Shown here: one piece after another, positions 17,525 through 26,607 of the stretch
Position numbering within the stretch: the first letter of the stretch is position 1
How the letters are laid out: each line of letters opens with the position of its first letter
Assembly: GCA_900539345.1 (NCBI GenBank)
Contig: UQBS01000004.1
Span: forward strand, 1-64,000
From: an uncultured Coriobacteriaceae bacterium
GTDB lineage: Bacteria > Actinomycetota > Coriobacteriia > Coriobacteriales > UMGS124
Direction of reading: 5' to 3'
DNA length: 64,000 bases
Made by a program: the position numbers and the translations under genes
Notes under the pieces: model-generated
The model's input: the letters and a program-made list of their open reading frames with translations, nothing else
What the model was told of the DNA's origin: nothing
Database searches by the model: none

Positions 17525-19216
17525 ATGGGCGTACTCAAGGACATGGTGTTTCCCGCCGAGATGGGCCGCGATGAGTACCGGGCTCGGCGCGAGGAGCTGA
17601 AGACGCGCCTGGCGCTTCTCCAGCAACATGCCATCAAGGCAAACATGGGCACGGTCATCCTCTTTGAGGGTTGGGGCGCTTCAGGCAAGGGAAGCCGCAT
17701 CTCCGACCTCGTGGTCGACCTTGATTCGCGCGCCTACAGCGTGCACACGATGGAAGAGCCCGTGGGCTACGAGGGACGCCTGCCCTTTATGGCGCGCTAT
17801 TGGATGCGCCTGGGCAAGCGGGGCACCATGACCATCTTCGACCAGGCCTACTACGACGAGCTGTCGCGCGCCTGGGTGGAGGACGTACGTCTGCAGGGCG
17901 ACCCGAGTCAAGACAGCGCCGCGCGCGTGCAAATGGCGGCCCGGGCAGACCAGCGTGTGCGCGAACACATCAAGTCTGCCCGCGCTTTTGAGCGCCAGCT
18001 CACCGACGACGGCTTCATCATCGTGAAGTTCTTCCTGCATATCACCCGCAAGATGCAGTCGCGCCGACTCATGGAGCTCATGGGCGACGAGGCGAGCGCC
18101 TGGAAGGTCGACCAGTCTGACATTCGTCAGATTCAGCACTACGACGAGTATGTGCAGGTCTACGAGCGCTGGCTTGGCAGCGATTCCGCCAAGGACCAAT
18201 GGTGCCTGGTGCCTGCGGAGTTTCGCCGTAACTCCAACATCCAGATCATGGAGGAGCTTGTCCGACGCATGGAGCAGGGCCTGCGCGCCCGCGGCATCGA
18301 TCCCGACCAGCCCATCGGTCAGGGCGACGCGCTTGAGACACCCGCCGGCGGCGCTGCCGCAGCTCCGTCTGCTGCACCTGAAGAGCCCGTCGAGATTCTC
18401 AGCGAGCCCGAGATCCTTGCCCGCGAGGTAAAGAAGGCCAAGCGCCGTATGGGAGACGCGAGCAAGCTTACCTCGAGGTTCGAGCTTGAATCCGTGCCCG
18501 ACTTGGCCCGCTCGCGCCGTAAGCCCCACGAGATGGACAGCGACGACGAGTACCACCATGAGCTGAAGCGCGAGCAGGAGAAGCTGGCGCGTCTGTCGCT
18601 TGAGATGTACCGCCATAGGGTTCCTCTCATCGTGGCTTACGAGGGGTGGGACGCCGCCGGCAAGGGCGGCAACATCAAGCGCCTCACCGCCGCCATGGAT
18701 GCGCGCGGCTATCGCGTGAACCCCATCGGCCCGGCCTCGCGCGACGAGCTTGCCCGTCCCTTCTTGTGGCGCTTCTGGAACCGCCTGCCGCGCTCGGGCC
18801 ACACCGCCATCTTCGACCGCACCTGGTATGGGCGTGTGCTTGTGGAGCGCATCGAGGGATTTGCGACCAAGGACGAATGGCGCCGCGCCTACGACGAGAT
18901 CAACGAGTTCGAGGATGACCTGCGTATTTGGGGCGCCGTGCTCGTGAAGTTCTGGATCGACGTGAGTCCGGCCGAGCAGCTTGCGCGCTTCGAGTCACGC
19001 CAGGCCGACCCCGCTCGCCGCTGGAAGATCACGCCCGACGATTGGCGCAACCGCGCCAAGAACGACCTGTACTACGAGTGCGTCGACGACATGGTGCGTC
19101 TTACGTCCACTCCTTATGCGCCGTGGCACATCATTCAGTCCGACGACAAGCGCTATGCGCGCGTCAAGGCACTCAAGATTGTGAACAAGGCTTTGTCTGA
19201 GCGACTCGAGTTGTAA
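17525..19216 (+). CDS. pap: Two-domain polyphosphate kinase 2 / polyphosphate:AMP phosphotransferase
   Basis: A 563-residue protein made of two PPK2 domains. Domain 1 has Walker A EGWGASGKGSR (about 48-58) and a lid-side FDQAYYDEL. Domain 2 has YEGWDAAGKGGNIKR (about 372-386) and the canonical FDRTWYGRVLVER. A low-complexity linker near residues 270-300 joins them. Tandem PPK2 proteins of this length are polyphosphate:AMP phosphotransferases (class II), making ADP from AMP and polyphosphate. Domain 1 is more diverged and may be structural. It starts 5 nt after ccmD, so it probably shares the ccm transcript. Confidence 0.9.
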   Translation: MGVLKDMVFPAEMGRDEYRARREELKTRLALLQQHAIKANMGTVILFEGWGASGKGSRISDLVVDLDSRAYSVHTMEEPVGYEGRLPFMARYWMRLGKRGTMTIFDQAYYDELSRAWVEDVRLQGDPSQDSAARVQMAARADQRVREHIKSARAFERQLTDDGFIIVKFFLHITRKMQSRRLMELMGDEASAWKVDQSDIRQIQHYDEYVQVYERWLGSDSAKDQWCLVPAEFRRNSNIQIMEELVRRMEQGLRARGIDPDQPIGQGDALETPAGGAAAAPSAAPEEPVEILSEPEILAREVKKAKRRMGDASKLTSRFELESVPDLARSRRKPHEMDSDDEYHHELKREQEKLARLSLEMYRHRVPLIVAYEGWDAAGKGGNIKRLTAAMDARGYRVNPIGPASRDELARPFLWRFWNRLPRSGHTAIFDRTWYGRVLVERIEGFATKDEWRRAYDEINEFEDDLRIWGAVLVKFWIDVSPAEQLARFESRQADPARRWKITPDDWRNRAKNDLYYECVDDMVRLTSTPYAPWHIIQSDDKRYARVKALKIVNKALSERLEL

Positions 19217-19232
19217 AGAATCGCTGATGGTC

Positions 19233-19261
19233 TTGCACAACTGCAAGTGATTGTGCATAAT
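19233..19261 (+). promoter_or_regulatory. Promoter of tRNA-Glu
   Basis: TTGCAC (19233-19238), a 17-bp spacer and CATAAT (19256-19261) form a near-consensus vegetative promoter ending 11 nt before the tRNA. Confidence 0.8.
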
Positions 19262-19272
19262 GTTCGTCCGCT

Positions 19273-19349
19273 GTCCCCATCGTCTAGCGGCCTAGGACGT
19301 CGCCCTTTCAAGGCGAAGATCGCGGGTTCGAACCCCGCTGGGGGCACCA
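19273..19349 (+). tRNA. tRNA-Glu (UUC)
   Basis: A full cloverleaf is visible: the acceptor stem GTCCCCA pairs with TGGGGGC, the anticodon loop is CTTTCAA with anticodon TTC, the T arm is GCGGG-TTCGAAC-CCCGC, and the CCA end is encoded. It has its own promoter and terminator. Confidence 0.97.
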
Positions 19350-19361
19350 TTTGCCTCTTAG

Positions 19362-19397
19362 AAAGCCCGCAACGCGCATGCGCTGCGGGCTTTTTTT
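19362..19397 (+). terminator. Terminator of tRNA-Glu
   Basis: The stem AAAGCCCGCA/TGCGGGCTTT with a short loop is followed by seven T residues. Confidence 0.92.
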
Positions 19398-19543
19398 GTT
19401 TGTGCCCGCTTCAGGGATGCCCTTGTTGTGCGATGTGGGCGCCCAGCCCTCGTGAGTCGTTCGCTTTGAGGGATGATGATGCAAACGTCTGTGTGCGGGG
19501 TGGACCTGTCGTCTGCCCCGTGCTGTGCGAAAGGGGTATGACC

Positions 19544-20392
19544 ATGATCACGTCAATGTCGCGCCGTGAGATGCTTGCCGGCGGCCTGATGGCCCTTGCT
19601 TGCGCGGGAACCGCATCGGCCTTTGCCGACGAGGCGAAGTCTGAATCGCTTGCCGACACGGTCTCCAAGCTCGTCGCCTGCCCGGTAAACCTCACGGAAG
19701 ACCAGCTCGACGACGCCATTGCCGCCTACACCTACGATGGCAAGGCCACCGAGATCACGGCGCGCATGGTCATCGAGGACGCCACGAACATCGAGCAGCG
19801 CAAGAACGACGACGGCACCTACTCCACTCCTAGCACCGAGGACATCCTTACCTACGTGCGCAACGAGATCTTGCGTACCCTTGTGCAGGCCAACGGCATC
19901 GAAGTGAGCGACGACGAGGTCTCTGCCTACATGCAGAACACCTTGGGAGCTCAGGACTTCGCCACGGTGGCCAACTACTACGGTCTCGATGAGGAAAAGG
20001 CCAAGACCATCATCACCGAGGGCGCCGCAGTGGCCAAGCTGCGCGACACGGTGAGCGGCTCGATCGGTTCGTCTCCCCAGGCGCCTGAGTCTCCTGCCGA
20101 CGGCGACAACTCTGCCGCCAATGCCGACTATGCCGCCTACATCGTGGAGCTTGCCGGCAGTGATTGGGACGCTGAGAACAAGACGTGGGCCGATGGCAGC
20201 CCCTATGCAAGCGCCCTTGAGGCCTATGACTTCAATGGCGAGCTGGCAAACTACCAGATGGCCTTTGCGGCATATAGCGTTGCCTCCCAGCTGTACGGCC
20301 AGGCTTCCTCTGCCCAGTACAGCGCCTGGCAGTCCTACACCAACGAGTATTTCGGCACGGCGACCCTTACCGTACTTTCGCTCAAGGCGTAG
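19544..20392 (+). CDS. Exported SurA-N-like protein with Tat-type signal
   Basis: A 282-residue protein. The N terminus MITSMSRREMLAGG followed by a hydrophobic stretch and ASAFA looks like a twin-arginine signal peptide. AAGGGG seven bases upstream favours this ATG; an in-frame ATG at 19538 is too close to it. The mature part has the same layout as residues 105-342 of the protein at 3447-4475: NEILRTLVQANGIEVSDDEVSAYM, KLRDTVS, then ADYAAYIVELAGSDWDAENKTW and a Ser/Tyr-rich end. No isomerase domain is seen. A chaperone or envelope role is inferred only. It lies between tRNA-Glu and rplM on its own. Confidence 0.6.
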   Translation: MITSMSRREMLAGGLMALACAGTASAFADEAKSESLADTVSKLVACPVNLTEDQLDDAIAAYTYDGKATEITARMVIEDATNIEQRKNDDGTYSTPSTEDILTYVRNEILRTLVQANGIEVSDDEVSAYMQNTLGAQDFATVANYYGLDEEKAKTIITEGAAVAKLRDTVSGSIGSSPQAPESPADGDNSAANADYAAYIVELAGSDWDAENKTWADGSPYASALEAYDFNGELANYQMAFAAYSVASQLYGQASSAQYSAWQSYTNEYFGTATLTVLSLKA

Positions 20393-20465
20393 TCGGCCTC
20401 AAGGTTTCCTGTCCTGTGATTTGTGGAGTAAGAGTAGGAAAGCCCCACGCGAGGGTCATTTCGCA

Positions 20466-20494
20466 TTGACACTCAGGAGCCTTCCTCATAGACT
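20466..20494 (+). promoter_or_regulatory. Promoter of the rplM-rpsI operon
   Basis: Perfect -35 TTGACA (20466-20471), a 17-bp spacer and -10 TAGACT (20489-20494). The leader of about 75 nt ends in GGAGGAG before the rplM GTG. Confidence 0.8.
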
Positions 20495-20577
20495 CTTTTA
20501 GTTCACTTTCGCAGAGCCCCGTGAAACCTCTGTTTCAGTGACAAATCCTATGCGAGTATGAGTTGGAGGAGTTTTAC

Positions 20578-21030
20578 GTGAAGACCACGTACTACGCCAA
20601 GCCCGGTGAAGTCGAGCGCGAGTGGCTGCTCATTGACGCTGCCGAGGGCAAGAATGGCGGCATGATTCTCGGTCGTCTGGCCGCCCAGGTTGCTGCTATC
20701 CTGCGCGGCAAGCACAAGCCGACCTTTACCCCCCATGTCGACACGGGTGACTTCGTTGTCATCGTCAACGCCGACAAGGTGCGCCTCTCCGGCAACAAGG
20801 AAGAGGAGAAGGTCTGGTACCGTTACACCGGTTACATCGGTGGCCTCAAGAAGGAGACCTGGAAGGAGGCCATGGAGAAGCACCCCGAGCGCATCGTTGA
20901 GCGCGCTGTCAAGGGCATGCTCCCCCACAGCTCCCTCGGCCGCAAGCAGTTCACCAAGCTCAAGGTGTACGCTGGCCCCGAGCATCCCCACCAGGCCCAG
21001 AACCCTCGCAAGATTTCCGTGGAGGCGTAA
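20578..21030 (+). CDS. rplM: Ribosomal protein L13
   Basis: A 150-residue L13 (KTTYYAKPGEVEREW, MILGRLAAQVA, LRGKHKPTFTPH, HPERIVERAVKGMLPHSSLG). The start is GTG at 20578, placed six bases after GGAGGAG; an upstream TTG overlaps the ribosome-binding site and is rejected. It binds 23S rRNA early in 50S assembly and is followed after 3 nt by rpsI, as in most bacteria. Confidence 0.97.
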   Translation: MKTTYYAKPGEVEREWLLIDAAEGKNGGMILGRLAAQVAAILRGKHKPTFTPHVDTGDFVVIVNADKVRLSGNKEEEKVWYRYTGYIGGLKKETWKEAMEKHPERIVERAVKGMLPHSSLGRKQFTKLKVYAGPEHPHQAQNPRKISVEA

Positions 21031-21033
21031 CCG

Positions 21034-21426
21034 ATGAGCAACGAAGCCATTTACTGGGGCACCGGCCGTCGTAAGAACGCCGTCGCCCGTGTTCACATCG
21101 TTCCCGGCACCGGCAAGGTCACCGTTAACAAGCGCGACGCTGTCGAGTACTTCGGCCGTCAGCAGCTCGTCGACATGGCCCTGATGCCCCTCAAGGTCAC
21201 CGAGACCGAGGGCCACTTCGACGTCATCGCCCTGTGCGACGGCGGCGGCATCTCCGGTCAGGCCGGCGCTCTGCGTTTGGGCATTGCCCGCGCCCTTCTC
21301 GAGGCTGGCGACTACCGTCCCGTCCTCAAGAAGGCTGGCTACCTCACCCGCGACGCCCGCGTGGTCGAGCGTAAGAAGTACGGCCTCAAGAAGGCCCGTA
21401 AGCGCCCGCAGTTCTCCAAGCGCTAA
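21034..21426 (+). CDS. rpsI: Ribosomal protein S9
   Basis: A 130-residue S9 with the conserved YWGTGRRKNAVARV start, GGGISGQAGALRLGIARALL, and the basic C-terminal tail ending in KRPQFSKR, which reaches the P-site tRNA. Co-transcribed with rplM. Confidence 0.97.
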   Translation: MSNEAIYWGTGRRKNAVARVHIVPGTGKVTVNKRDAVEYFGRQQLVDMALMPLKVTETEGHFDVIALCDGGGISGQAGALRLGIARALLEAGDYRPVLKKAGYLTRDARVVERKKYGLKKARKRPQFSKR

Positions 21427-21453
21427 GCTTTACCTCCAGCTTTTGTGTACAAG

Positions 21454-21486
21454 AGGAGCCTCACCTTGTGTGGGGCTCCTTTTTTG
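21454..21486 (+). terminator. Terminator after rpsI
   Basis: An 11-bp stem (21454-21464 with 21470-21480) with a 5-nt loop is followed by TTTTTT. Confidence 0.92.
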
Positions 21487-21636
21487 TTTCCTGCTCGGGT
21501 CGTCCACGTCGAAGTGGCGTGTACTCGCCCCATAGTCGGTGGGCGGTTTGCGTCGGGCTGATACAATCAATCAGTTATGGCGTCTGTTTCGCCATCCTGT
21601 TTGTATGCAACGCGCACGCTCTAAAGGAGGTGCCCC

Positions 21637-23466
21637 ATGTGCGGCATTGTCGGATATGTAGGCCATGATCAGGCTCAACCGTTTCTTCTTCAGGGTCTCG
21701 AGGCACTTGAGTATCGCGGGTACGACTCGGCGGGTTTGGCCGTCGTCTCGCAAGACAAGGTTCTTCGCAGCATTCGCCGCAAGGGCCGCGTGAAAGTGCT
21801 TGAGGAGGCGGCCCAAGCAGATCCCATGCCGGGTTGCACCGGCATCGCCCATACGCGTTGGGCCACACACGGCATTCCGTCCGAGCGCAACGCCCATCCC
21901 TTCCGTGACTGCTCGGGCAACTTCGCTGTCGTGCACAACGGCATCATCGAAAACCACGCCCAGCTTCGCGAGCGTCTCGTGAGCGAGGGCCATTGCTTTA
22001 CGAGCGACACTGACACCGAGGTGGTCGTCCACCTTGTCGAGGCAGCCTATGAGGGCGACCTCATGGCTGCTGTGCAGCAGGCGGTCTCGCAGGTCGAGGG
22101 TGCCTACGCGCTCGCCGTCGTATGTGCCGAGCTTCCGGGTGAGGTCGTCGTCGCGCGCAAGGGATCTCCTTTGGTGCTTGCGAGCACGGAAGGCTGCTGC
22201 GCGTGCGCCTCTGACCTCACGGTGCTCCTCGGCATGACGCATGACATGATCATGCTGGCAGACGGCCAGGTCGGTCGCATGCGCGCCGATGGCACCATTG
22301 AGCTTGTCGATGCCCAGGGCGCCCCTGTCACACCCGAGGTCCTCCATGTCGATTGGGACGCCTCCTCGGCGAGCCTGGGCGGTTGGCCCGACTTCATGGC
22401 CAAGGAGATCTCCGAGCAGCCCCAGGCCATCGAGCGTCTGCTCGAAGGCAGGCTTACGCCGCAGGGCGTCACGCTTGACGAGCTTGACATCACCGACGAG
22501 GAACTCGCCGGTCTCGACCAGGTCTACATCGTTGCCTGCGGCACCTCGTACCATGCGGGCCTGTACGCCAAGCGCCTCATCGAGTCGTGGGCGCGCCTGC
22601 GTGTCGAGGTTGATGTGGCGAGCGAGTTCAACTACCGCGACGTGCTCGTCAACGAGCGCACCCTGTGCATCGTCATCACACAGTCGGGCGAGACGGCCGA
22701 CACGCTCATGGCGGCGCGCAAGATGAAGGCCGCCGGTGCCAAGGTGCTTGCGGTGACCAACGTCTTGGGTTCCACCGCCGCCCGCGAGGCCGACGCCACC
22801 ATCTACCTGCAGGCAGGCCCCGAGGTTTCTGTTGCCTCCACCAAGGCCTACACCGCCCAGCTCGTTGCCATGGCGCTCGTGGCGCTCTTCCTCGCCCAGG
22901 CGCGCGGCAACCTCACGGGCCGCGACTTCGGCGAGCGTGCGGCGGCCTTGCGGGCCATCCCGGGGCAGCTGCGCGCGATGCTCGACCGCAAGCACCAGGC
23001 AAACGTGTGCGCCGGTGCCTTCGAGAACGCCGCGAGCGCGCTCTTCCTGGGTCGCGGCTTCAATGCCGCAAGCGCCGAGGAAGGTGCCCTCAAGCTCAAG
23101 GAGGTCAGCTACCTTCATGCCGAGGCCTATGCGGCCGGCGAGATGAAGCACGGCCCCATCGCCCTGCTTGAGCCCGGTTTTCCCGTGCTTGTCGTGGTGC
23201 CCGACGATTCGGTGCGCGCCAAGACGGTCTCCAACATCGCCGAGATCAAGGCACGCGGGGCCACGGTGTGTGCGGTTGCGACCGAGGGCGACGACGAGGT
23301 CGCTGCCCTTGCCGACCGCATGATGTGGGTCCCGCCCGCACCCGAGTGGGCTTATCCGGTGAGCGTTGCCGTGGCATTGCAGCAGCTTGCCCGCGAGGTT
23401 GCCCTTGCGCGCGGTTGCGACATCGACAAGCCGCGCAACCTCGCCAAGTCCGTGACGACTGAGTAG
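21637..23466 (+). CDS. glmS: Glutamine-fructose-6-phosphate aminotransferase
   Basis: A 609-residue GlmS. Cys2 after the initiator Met is the glutaminase nucleophile (MCGIVGYVG), with HTRWATHG and HNGIIENH in the Ntn domain. Two SIS sugar domains follow (ACGTSYHAGLYAKR; SQSGETADT; SVASTKAYTAQ), ending in PRNLAKSVTTE. It makes glucosamine-6-phosphate for peptidoglycan. AAAGGAGG precedes the ATG. No glmS ribozyme is visible in the 150 nt upstream. Confidence 0.97.
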   Translation: MCGIVGYVGHDQAQPFLLQGLEALEYRGYDSAGLAVVSQDKVLRSIRRKGRVKVLEEAAQADPMPGCTGIAHTRWATHGIPSERNAHPFRDCSGNFAVVHNGIIENHAQLRERLVSEGHCFTSDTDTEVVVHLVEAAYEGDLMAAVQQAVSQVEGAYALAVVCAELPGEVVVARKGSPLVLASTEGCCACASDLTVLLGMTHDMIMLADGQVGRMRADGTIELVDAQGAPVTPEVLHVDWDASSASLGGWPDFMAKEISEQPQAIERLLEGRLTPQGVTLDELDITDEELAGLDQVYIVACGTSYHAGLYAKRLIESWARLRVEVDVASEFNYRDVLVNERTLCIVITQSGETADTLMAARKMKAAGAKVLAVTNVLGSTAAREADATIYLQAGPEVSVASTKAYTAQLVAMALVALFLAQARGNLTGRDFGERAAALRAIPGQLRAMLDRKHQANVCAGAFENAASALFLGRGFNAASAEEGALKLKEVSYLHAEAYAAGEMKHGPIALLEPGFPVLVVVPDDSVRAKTVSNIAEIKARGATVCAVATEGDDEVAALADRMMWVPPAPEWAYPVSVAVALQQLAREVALARGCDIDKPRNLAKSVTTE

Positions 23467-23476
23467 AGGAGTGTAC

Positions 23477-23956
23477 GTGGCAGGCATCGGCGTCGACATC
23501 GTCGAGATAGACCGCATCAAACAGATTCTTCAGCGCACGCCTCGTTTCGAGGAGCGCGTCTTTACCCCGAAGGAACGCGAGTGGGCGGCCAAACGCCGTG
23601 ACCCATTCGTGACCTATGCGGGCTTCTTTGCCGCCCGCGAGGCGGTGCTCAAGGCGCTCGGCACTGGCTTTGAGTCGGGCGTGGGCTTTGCCGACGTGTG
23701 GGTCGACCACGACTCCAAGGGCCGCCCCGTGGCGCGTCTGGAGGGCGGTGCCAGGGAAGCGGCCGCCAGCCAGGGTATAAGCGAGGTCTTCCTTTCCATC
23801 TCCCACACCGGCGGGCTCGCGATCGCCAACGCCCTTGCAGCCGACGAGGAGTCCCAACCGCCCCGCCCTCGCGATGTGAAAGACGAGAAAGCGCAGATAG
23901 CGCAGCAGTTCAAGCAGGTTCGTTCGCTTTTGGACGAGCTCGACACACAAGAATGA
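23477..23956 (+). CDS. acpS: Holo-[acyl-carrier-protein] synthase
   Basis: A 159-residue AcpS (GIGVDIVEIDRI, FTPKEREWA, FFAAREAVLKALGTG, SISHTGGLAIANAL). It transfers phosphopantetheine from CoA to acyl-carrier protein. Start GTG at 23477 gives a normal distance to GAGGAG; the GTG at 23471 overlaps it. The family is usually 120-125 residues; here a charged tail of about 30 residues (DVKDEKAQIAQQFKQVR) follows. It is 10 nt from both neighbours, linking cell-wall, lipid and cofactor-repair genes in one operon. Confidence 0.93.
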   Translation: MAGIGVDIVEIDRIKQILQRTPRFEERVFTPKEREWAAKRRDPFVTYAGFFAAREAVLKALGTGFESGVGFADVWVDHDSKGRPVARLEGGAREAAASQGISEVFLSISHTGGLAIANALAADEESQPPRPRDVKDEKAQIAQQFKQVRSLLDELDTQE

Positions 23957-23966
23957 GAGTGATGCA

Positions 23967-26528
23967 ATGCAGCCGGTTCTGAACGTGCGCGATGTACCCG
24001 GACTCGAGGCCGCCATTGAGCAGCGCGGCGTCGATGCTGCCGAGCTCATGCGCCGAGCGGGCACGGTCGTCGCCCAGCAGGCCATGCGCGAGGTCGACCA
24101 GGGCGCCGTCGTTGTGCTCTGCGGCCCAGGCAACAACGGCGGCGACGGCTGGGTGGCGGCTGACTACCTGGCCGGACACGGCCTCGAGGTCAACGTCGTC
24201 ACTGCCGCCGAGCCCTCGCTCATCCGCAGCGCTGCGGCGCACCAGGCAGCCCAGCGCGCCTGCACCGTCGGCATCCCCGTCCATGTGGCGCCCGACTACG
24301 AGGAGCTCGCGGCCCTGCTGGTAGAGGCCGATGTCGTCATCGACGCGGTGTTCGGCACGGGTTTCAAGGGCGTGATGTCCGAGCCGTTCGACATGTGGGT
24401 CGAGGTCGTCGACGACTATTTCGAGGGCATGGTGCTCTCGGTCGACGTCCCCAGCGGCATCAACGCCGCGACGGGTGAGGCGGAAGGCCCCTTCTTCCAG
24501 GCTGACACGACGCTTACCATGTTCGCCCTCAAGCCCGGTCTCATCGCCGGCCTCGGCAAGCAGGCATCCGGCCAGCTTGTGGTGGCGAGCCTTGTGGGCG
24601 ATGACGAGGGTTCCGAGGAGCTTGCCGACACCGCGAGCGCCTACCTGCTCGGCGAGGCCGACTACCTCGACGCCTTGCCGGAGCGTGATGAGTTTGCCGA
24701 CAAGTACGGCCATGGCCGCGTCCTTGTCGTGGCGGGCTCGACGCGGTTCCCCGGCGCGGCCATCATGGCGGCCAAGGCCGCAGCTCGCAGCGGCGCCGGT
24801 TACGTGACGCTTGCCGTTCCCGCACCCGTGGTGCCCATCGCGCAGGCGCATCTCCTCAGCATTCCCGTGGTGGGCCTGCCTGCCGCGCAAGACGGCACGT
24901 TTGAGGCTGCGGCCGCACAGGAGCTGGCGAGCCTTGTCGCCAAGGTCGACTGCGTCCTGGCGGGCCCCGGCATGGGCACCTCGTTTGGCGCGGGCGAAGT
25001 CGTACGCGCCCTCATCGCATCGTCGGCACCCCTCGTGCTCGATGCTGACGCGCTCAACGTCGCTGCCAGCATCTGCCTGGGCAACGCCGACGTCCACCCC
25101 AATGCCCTTCGCCGTGAGGCCCCGCTCGTGCTCACGCCCCATGCCCGCGAGTTGGCGCGCTTGCTCGGCAAGGAGCCGGGCTCCATCTGCTGCCTGACCG
25201 ATTTGATGGATGCCGCCCAAAGCCTTGCCTGGGCGGTGGGCTCGTCCAACTTCGCTGTCGTTGCAAAGGCCGCCACGAGCTGCGTGTCGTGCATTGAGAC
25301 CACGCTTGTACCCAAGGCGGGCCCCTCGGCCCTGGGCACCGCAGGTACGGGCGACGTGCTTGCCGGCATCGTGGCCGGCCTTCTTTCCCAGCAGGTGAGC
25401 GACCTCGGCGCTGACGAGGTTGGTTCGGCCGACCTGGCGCTCATGCTCGCGGCGGCCCTGCGCATCCAGGCCCGTGCGGCCGATGCAGCCGTGAAGCGCG
25501 TGGGCACCCGCGGTGTTATCGCGACCGACCTCATCGACCTCGTGGGCGTGGCGTTCGACGACGTGTACGCCCATGCGGCGCTTGCGGCCAACGCCGACCC
25601 TGCGGCTGGCGACGACGAGCTTGACGACGAGCCGAAGCTTGCGCTCGCCCCCGAGGTGACTGACTCGATCACCGCCGAGGCCGCCGTGCGCAAGCCTGTG
25701 GTTCCCGGTGAGGTGCACGCCTACGAGGGCGATCTCGACGAGCCCGAGCTCGACGACGTCGACGAGGACGTCTCCGAGCAGGAGGATTCCGAGGACGTCG
25801 AAGACATCGAGGACGCCTCCGGGCAGGCCGGAGAGGCGGGCGAGCCTGAGCCTGACGAGAAGCCCGTCGCCTGCGAGACGGTCGAGGAAGGGGAGGCTCC
25901 CGCAGCCGATGCGCCCAAGACGGCGAAGCTTTCGGCGGGCATCCCGTCATTCCTTGCCGCCATCGGTGCCGCCGTTGCCCCCAAGCGCTCCGCCCAGGTC
26001 GCCCAGGCCAGCGAGGATCCGTCCTCGTCCAAGCCCGACGTTCCCGCTGCCCCCAAGGCGGCTCAGACGGGCGCCGTCCCGGCCTTCCTTGCCAAGGTCG
26101 AGAGGGCGAAGGCTGATGAGGGGGCCGACAAGGAGGCGCGCGCAAACGACGCGGCTCCCGCTGCTGGGGCGGGCGCCGTCGAGCAGGAAGCCCCGGAGGC
26201 TCCCGCAGGCGTCCCTGCTTTCCTGAGCCAAGTGGCGTCTCCCTCGCAGCCCAAGCCCGTGCCTGCGTCGGCATGCGCCACTACGATCATGCCGGCGCTT
26301 ACGTTGGAGGACATCGCCCGTGCCACGGCGCAGGCAGCCACCGCGCGCGAGTCCGAGCAGGCCGTATCGGATTCCTCCGAGCACTTGAGCCCCGATGTCA
26401 GGCAGCGCCAGGAAAGCCGGACGCGTCTGGAGGAGTTTCATGAGCGCGCCACGATGCGCGCCGGCGAAGACGAGGTGACGCCCGTGCAGGAGCGTCCTCG
26501 CGCCCATCGCGTTCGCCGCAAGAAGTAA
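23967..26528 (+). CDS. nnr: Bifunctional NAD(P)H-hydrate epimerase/dehydratase with long acidic repeat tail
   Basis: An 853-residue protein. Residues 1-215 are the YjeF_N epimerase (CGPGNNGGDGW at about 52-62, DAVFGTGFKG). Residues about 230-530 are the ADP/ATP-dependent dehydratase (GHGRVLVVAGS, VLTPHARELARLLG, GTAGTGDVLAGI near 458-469). Together they repair damaged NAD(P)HX. Residues about 540-853 are an Asp/Glu/Ala/Pro-rich, probably disordered tail not usual in this family. It contains three copies of a short motif: GIPSFLAAI (about 655), AVPAFLAKV (about 701) and GVPAFLSQV (about 747). The enzyme part is secure; the tail has no known role. Confidence 0.9.
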   Translation: MQPVLNVRDVPGLEAAIEQRGVDAAELMRRAGTVVAQQAMREVDQGAVVVLCGPGNNGGDGWVAADYLAGHGLEVNVVTAAEPSLIRSAAAHQAAQRACTVGIPVHVAPDYEELAALLVEADVVIDAVFGTGFKGVMSEPFDMWVEVVDDYFEGMVLSVDVPSGINAATGEAEGPFFQADTTLTMFALKPGLIAGLGKQASGQLVVASLVGDDEGSEELADTASAYLLGEADYLDALPERDEFADKYGHGRVLVVAGSTRFPGAAIMAAKAAARSGAGYVTLAVPAPVVPIAQAHLLSIPVVGLPAAQDGTFEAAAAQELASLVAKVDCVLAGPGMGTSFGAGEVVRALIASSAPLVLDADALNVAASICLGNADVHPNALRREAPLVLTPHARELARLLGKEPGSICCLTDLMDAAQSLAWAVGSSNFAVVAKAATSCVSCIETTLVPKAGPSALGTAGTGDVLAGIVAGLLSQQVSDLGADEVGSADLALMLAAALRIQARAADAAVKRVGTRGVIATDLIDLVGVAFDDVYAHAALAANADPAAGDDELDDEPKLALAPEVTDSITAEAAVRKPVVPGEVHAYEGDLDEPELDDVDEDVSEQEDSEDVEDIEDASGQAGEAGEPEPDEKPVACETVEEGEAPAADAPKTAKLSAGIPSFLAAIGAAVAPKRSAQVAQASEDPSSSKPDVPAAPKAAQTGAVPAFLAKVERAKADEGADKEARANDAAPAAGAGAVEQEAPEAPAGVPAFLSQVASPSQPKPVPASACATTIMPALTLEDIARATAQAATARESEQAVSDSSEHLSPDVRQRQESRTRLEEFHERATMRAGEDEVTPVQERPRAHRVRRKK

Positions 26529-26607
26529 CGACCGCGCGCTATACTGTCCGATTTGCAGCTTTGCATTCGCGCGCACGCCAACGACGACGCGCCAGTGAGG
26601 AGGAACC

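Noticed and set aside
21487..21636. glmS ribozyme upstream of glmS
   Set aside because: The gap is only about 150 nt and shows no ribozyme core; it holds a terminator end and possibly a TACAAT box without a -35.
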